From assembly GCA_002340305.1 (NCBI GenBank), contig DDLU01000215.1:1-25663 (forward strand): DNA of 25,663 nucleotides, written 5' to 3'. This stretch comes from Desulfovibrio sp. UBA2564 (GTDB taxonomy: Bacteria > Desulfobacterota > Desulfovibrionia > Desulfovibrionales > Desulfovibrionaceae). Each line of letters opens with the position of its first letter. Positions within the stretch are counted from its first letter, which is position 1. This document shows positions 22,746 through 25,663 of the stretch, piece after piece. Both the position numbers and the translations under genes were made by a program. The notes beneath the pieces are model-generated. The model did no database searches. It saw nothing but the letters and a program-made list of their open reading frames with translations, and had not been told where the DNA came from.

Positions 22746-24392
22746 TCAATCCTCGACTTTATGCAGATAAACATCCCTCTGCGGAAAGGGGATTTCGATA
22801 CCTTCGGCATTAAACCGCTTGTAGATATCCCTGCTGAGGGTATGAATCAACCGTCCCCGATCATGCGGTCTGGCAGCCCAGCAAAGCAGCTCGAATTCAA
22901 GGGCGGAATCACCGAATCGACGAAATCTTACCCGTGGTTCAGGGTTGGAAATGGCTAGCTTGTTACTTTCCGCCAGTTCCATAAGAATTTCTTCCACTTG
23001 ATCGACATCTGAGCCATAAGCCACACCAAGCTTGATGCGCACCCTGAAATGGGGATGCGGACTGCTCTGGTTGACCACCTTACCGTTGGTAATCACCGCG
23101 TTGGGGATGGTAATCATGATGTCGTCACGAGTCTGAATCTTGGTGCTGCGCATTCCCACAGCTTTGACCTCACCGCGGTCACCGTTGTCGAGCACAATGT
23201 AATCCCCGGCGCGGAAAGGACGGTCCATGAAAATTGACACCCCACCGAAAAAGTTTGCCAGAGTTTCACGTGCAGCCAACGCAATCGCCATACCTGCGAT
23301 ACCGGCTGATGCAAAGATTGCCGTCACCGGAATACCAAAATAGCTGCCTACATTATAAAATAACACAAACACGAGGATAAACGAAACCATCCGGCAGCCG
23401 AGTTTAATGACATCAGCATCAAGGGCTTCCTCTTTGATCTTGGAGGTGCACAAAATACCACGCATAACCACGTCCCCGCCGATGAGAATGGCTAGCCCCG
23501 CATAAATCGCAAAGACCAGCTCCATGCTCATGGTTACAAACGAGAGCAAATCCCCAGTGATATTGATCTGATCATCAGCAATGTATTCGATGACAATGCA
23601 GACCATCATGGCATAGAAAGGAAAAATCAATCGCTCAAGGCGCCAATTCCAATTACAAGCCCGTCCCTTCAAAGTTCGGTGCCAGAGCCAGAAAAACCAC
23701 ATGCTAAATCCGCCCAGAAAAACCAGTACCACCAAGGCGATCCACTGCCAGAGAGCCTGCTCTTCATATCCTTCCAGCATCCATGCGGGAAGTTTCTTTA
23801 AAAATCCGTTTGGAATCATCCAGCCGGAAGAATAAATGTACTGTTCATAAAAGCCTGTGTAGTCCTCACCCTTGTCACTACGATAAGGGAGATGATCGAC
23901 CTCCTTATAAAACTCTTCCAGCCTGCGTACAGTTTCGGGGGTAATTAGGTACGATCCCATACGCGGCCCATCCGGACAACGGCCGATGGTTATTTCAGTG
24001 TGCGGAATACGCCAGAGTAGAATTTGATGTTTTTTAGCTTCTTTCTTGTCGGGAACGTCCGCCAGTTCCGGCAGCTCAATGCGATCCAAAATCTCCCGCA
24101 GCCGAAGCACGGACTCAACACTGACATCTTTAACAATTGTCGGCGGCACTTTGCTGAAATCAAAACACCTTTCAGCACGCTGCAAAAATTCCCTTTCAAG
24201 AAAAATATCTTCATCAGCTGCCGTAGCAGCTCCATAAAGTTTATCTGTATATTTAATGAAGCTGGAAAGCGTTGCTCTCGGACTGGAAGTATCCGGTGGT
24301 TCAAGAGGAAAAATATTGGAAGCAAAAACAGGCAGGTTCATCAAAGTCAGCAGTATCAATGTGGAAAATATGTAACGCAGATAGAATTTCAT
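22746..24392 (-). CDS. MscS-family mechanosensitive channel with large periplasmic N-terminal domain
   Basis: A protein of 548 residues, about twice the length of Escherichia coli MscS. The ATG at 24392, preceded by AAAGGGGA, opens a signal peptide ending VFA. A soluble, probably periplasmic domain spans about residues 25-215. Four or five membrane helices follow. The last, with GIPVTAIFASAGIAGMAIALAARETLANFFGG, is the Ala/Gly-rich pore helix TM3, followed by the beta domain (DRPFRAGDYIVLDNGDRGEVKAVGMRSTKI) and the C-terminal alpha/beta vestibule. Such channels release solutes on hypo-osmotic shock. The gene has no terminator before cysC and is transcribed with it. Transport of a specific solute or a sensing role for the extra domain is possible. 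Confidence 0.92.
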   Translation of the reverse strand: MKFYLRYIFSTLILLTLMNLPVFASNIFPLEPPDTSSPRATLSSFIKYTDKLYGAATAADEDIFLEREFLQRAERCFDFSKVPPTIVKDVSVESVLRLREILDRIELPELADVPDKKEAKKHQILLWRIPHTEITIGRCPDGPRMGSYLITPETVRRLEEFYKEVDHLPYRSDKGEDYTGFYEQYIYSSGWMIPNGFLKKLPAWMLEGYEEQALWQWIALVVLVFLGGFSMWFFWLWHRTLKGRACNWNWRLERLIFPFYAMMVCIVIEYIADDQINITGDLLSFVTMSMELVFAIYAGLAILIGGDVVMRGILCTSKIKEEALDADVIKLGCRMVSFILVFVLFYNVGSYFGIPVTAIFASAGIAGMAIALAARETLANFFGGVSIFMDRPFRAGDYIVLDNGDRGEVKAVGMRSTKIQTRDDIMITIPNAVITNGKVVNQSSPHPHFRVRIKLGVAYGSDVDQVEEILMELAESNKLAISNPEPRVRFRRFGDSALEFELLCWAARPHDRGRLIHTLSRDIYKRFNAEGIEIPFPQRDVYLHKVED

Positions 24393-24465
24393 AAGTGTCC
24401 CCTTTCTCAATTTCTGCCACACCTTAACATGACCGGCCTAGAATTTTCCATTGTTTAAATAACGC

Positions 24466-24498
24466 AAAAACCCACCCTTGGGAAACAAGGATGGGTTT
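24466..24498 (-). terminator. Rho-independent terminator after the UDP-GlcNAc 2-epimerase gene
   Basis: On the minus strand AAACCCATCCTTG pairs with CAAGGGTGGGTTT (arms 24498-24486 and 24480-24468, with one T-G pair), followed by more Ts. It lies 37 bases after the wecB stop and separates that gene from the MscS-cysC operon. Confidence 0.88.
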
Positions 24499-24534
24499 CG
24501 AATAAATTCAATTCTGAATATAGACCTGATCTGC

Positions 24535-25632
24535 TTAGCCCAAGAAATCCAGCAGAACTTTACAGATTCGTTCTGAGGCATGACCGTCCCAACCCTCAAT
24601 CTTCGGTGCAGGATTGCCTGTCTTTTTCAGAGCGGCTTCAGCTTCACGCAGAATATTCCCACCGGAAACACCAGCCAGAACATTGGTGCCCTGTTCAATA
24701 GTCACCGGGCGCTCGGTATTTTCACGTACGGTCACACAAGGTACGCCAAGCGCGGTTGTTTCTTCCTGCAATCCCCCGCTATCAGTGATAACCACCTGTG
24801 CATCCTTCCAGAGATACAAAGATTCGCGAAAGGAAAGAGGCGGGAAGGTATGCACGTTCTCTGAAAAAGAAATACCGAACCGGGCCATCATCTTCTCTGT
24901 GCGCGGATGGATGGGAAAAAGCAAAGGCAGGCCTTCTGCAATCTTATTCAAAGCTTTAACGATCCCTTCAAGCACATCACGATTATCCACATTGGAAGGA
25001 CGGTGCATGGTCATAAAACCATAACGACCGATCTTTTCCTTCAGTTCACGGCTTTGGTAATCAGCAACGACCTCAGGTCCCAGACGGTCAACATTATGGA
25101 AAAGGTTGTCGATCATTACGTTTCCGACATGAAAAATATCGTCTGCGCTCTTGCCCTCACGAATCAGATTCTCGCGACCATGATCTTCGGTGGTAAAGAA
25201 TAAATTGCTGATGGAATCGGTGACCATGCGGTTGATTTCCTCAGGCATGTCCATATCACCACTACGCAGCCCTGCTTCCACATGGGCAACCGGGATATGC
25301 AGTTTCCGTGCGGTTACAGAGCAAGCCAGCGTGGAGTTAACATCACCCACAACCACAACAAGGTCCGGTTTCTCTTCCATGCACATTTTCTCGAAAGCGA
25401 TCATGATCGCCCCGGTCTGTTCCGCATGGGTTCCGGTGGATTTGCCCATATTGAACTTGGGCTTAGGAATGTCCAAATCTTCAAAGAAGACCTGTGACAT
25501 CTGGCGATCGTAATGCTGCCCGGTGTAAATCATCTGGCATTCAACGCCTTCAAGATCGCGCGCAGCACGAAAAATAGGCGCAACTTTCATCAAGTTGGGG
25601 CGTGCCCCAGCAACAAGAAATACTTTTTTCAT
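24535..25632 (-). CDS. wecB: Non-hydrolysing UDP-N-acetylglucosamine 2-epimerase
   Basis: A protein of 365 residues with the WecB/MnaA GT-B-like fold. Recognisable segments are the opening VAGARPNLMKVAPI, VVVGDVNSTLA, HVEAGLRSGDMDMPEEINR (with the catalytic acidic and Arg residues), MTMHRPSNVD, HPRTEKM, and the C-terminal UDP-binding TDSGGLQEETTALGVPCVTVRENTERPVT. It interconverts UDP-GlcNAc and UDP-ManNAc in the cytoplasm for surface polysaccharides. GGAG lies nine bases before the ATG. The start is GARPN rather than the commoner GTRPE. With the 3-dehydrogenase-like gene in the same window it could equally act on a 2,3-diacetamido UDP-sugar, as WbpI does. Confidence 0.93.
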   Translation of the reverse strand: MKKVFLVAGARPNLMKVAPIFRAARDLEGVECQMIYTGQHYDRQMSQVFFEDLDIPKPKFNMGKSTGTHAEQTGAIMIAFEKMCMEEKPDLVVVVGDVNSTLACSVTARKLHIPVAHVEAGLRSGDMDMPEEINRMVTDSISNLFFTTEDHGRENLIREGKSADDIFHVGNVMIDNLFHNVDRLGPEVVADYQSRELKEKIGRYGFMTMHRPSNVDNRDVLEGIVKALNKIAEGLPLLFPIHPRTEKMMARFGISFSENVHTFPPLSFRESLYLWKDAQVVITDSGGLQEETTALGVPCVTVRENTERPVTIEQGTNVLAGVSGGNILREAEAALKKTGNPAPKIEGWDGHASERICKVLLDFLG

Positions 25633-25663
25633 GGAAGATGTCTCCGGCGGCTGGGGAAGGAAA

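Overview
The window looks like chromosomal DNA of a Gram-negative, Desulfovibrio-like deltaproteobacterium. This rests on the mix of type II secretion genes, a bacterial STT3/PglB-type oligosaccharyltransferase, O-antigen/capsule-type sugar genes, an APS kinase and moderate G+C. The genus is an inference from gene content, not a search result. No tRNA, rRNA, CRISPR array or insertion sequence was seen.

Layout. (1) 1-908, plus strand: the end of a HisH-like glutamine amidotransferase, overlapping by one base a HisF-like synthase of the acetamidino-sugar type. (2) 1204-6669, plus strand: a visibly A+T-rich surface-polysaccharide block with a radical SAM/SPASM enzyme, a KpsS/LipB-like protein, a NodB-type deacetylase, a FemAB-like acyl/aminoacyltransferase and an OafA-type membrane acyltransferase. 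It ends at a bidirectional terminator. (3) 6853-17725, minus strand, read from high to low coordinates: a GT9 heptosyltransferase, a small CPBP glutamic intramembrane protease, GspD, GspE, an STT3/PglB oligosaccharyltransferase, a 666-residue secreted protein with its own promoter and strong terminator, and a Gfo/Idh sugar dehydrogenase. (4) 17994-22091, plus strand: a small exported protein, a FabH-like ketoacyl synthase and a large unknown lipoprotein. (5) 22141-25632, minus strand: a UDP-GlcNAc 2-epimerase gene with its own terminator, followed by an MscS channel and APS kinase pair.

The most interesting region is 8.1-16.6 kb. The 666-residue exported protein carries 22 N-X-S/T sequons, ten of them within residues 31-138, and ends in a Ser-rich linker, a Cys, a membrane helix and a basic tail. 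That is the layout of a Cys-containing C-terminal sorting signal. Immediately upstream lies an oligosaccharyltransferase able in principle to glycosylate such sequons. Just upstream of that lie the outer-membrane secretin and ATPase of a type II secretion system, and then a CPBP-family protease of the kind proposed to process Cys-containing sorting signals. The inferred picture is a co-located machine for export, N-glycosylation and C-terminal processing, sitting beside its main substrate, an abundant surface glycoprotein. Nearby HisH/HisF2, UDP-GlcNAc 3-dehydrogenase-like and 2-epimerase genes could feed unusual amino sugars to the glycan or to the O-antigen.
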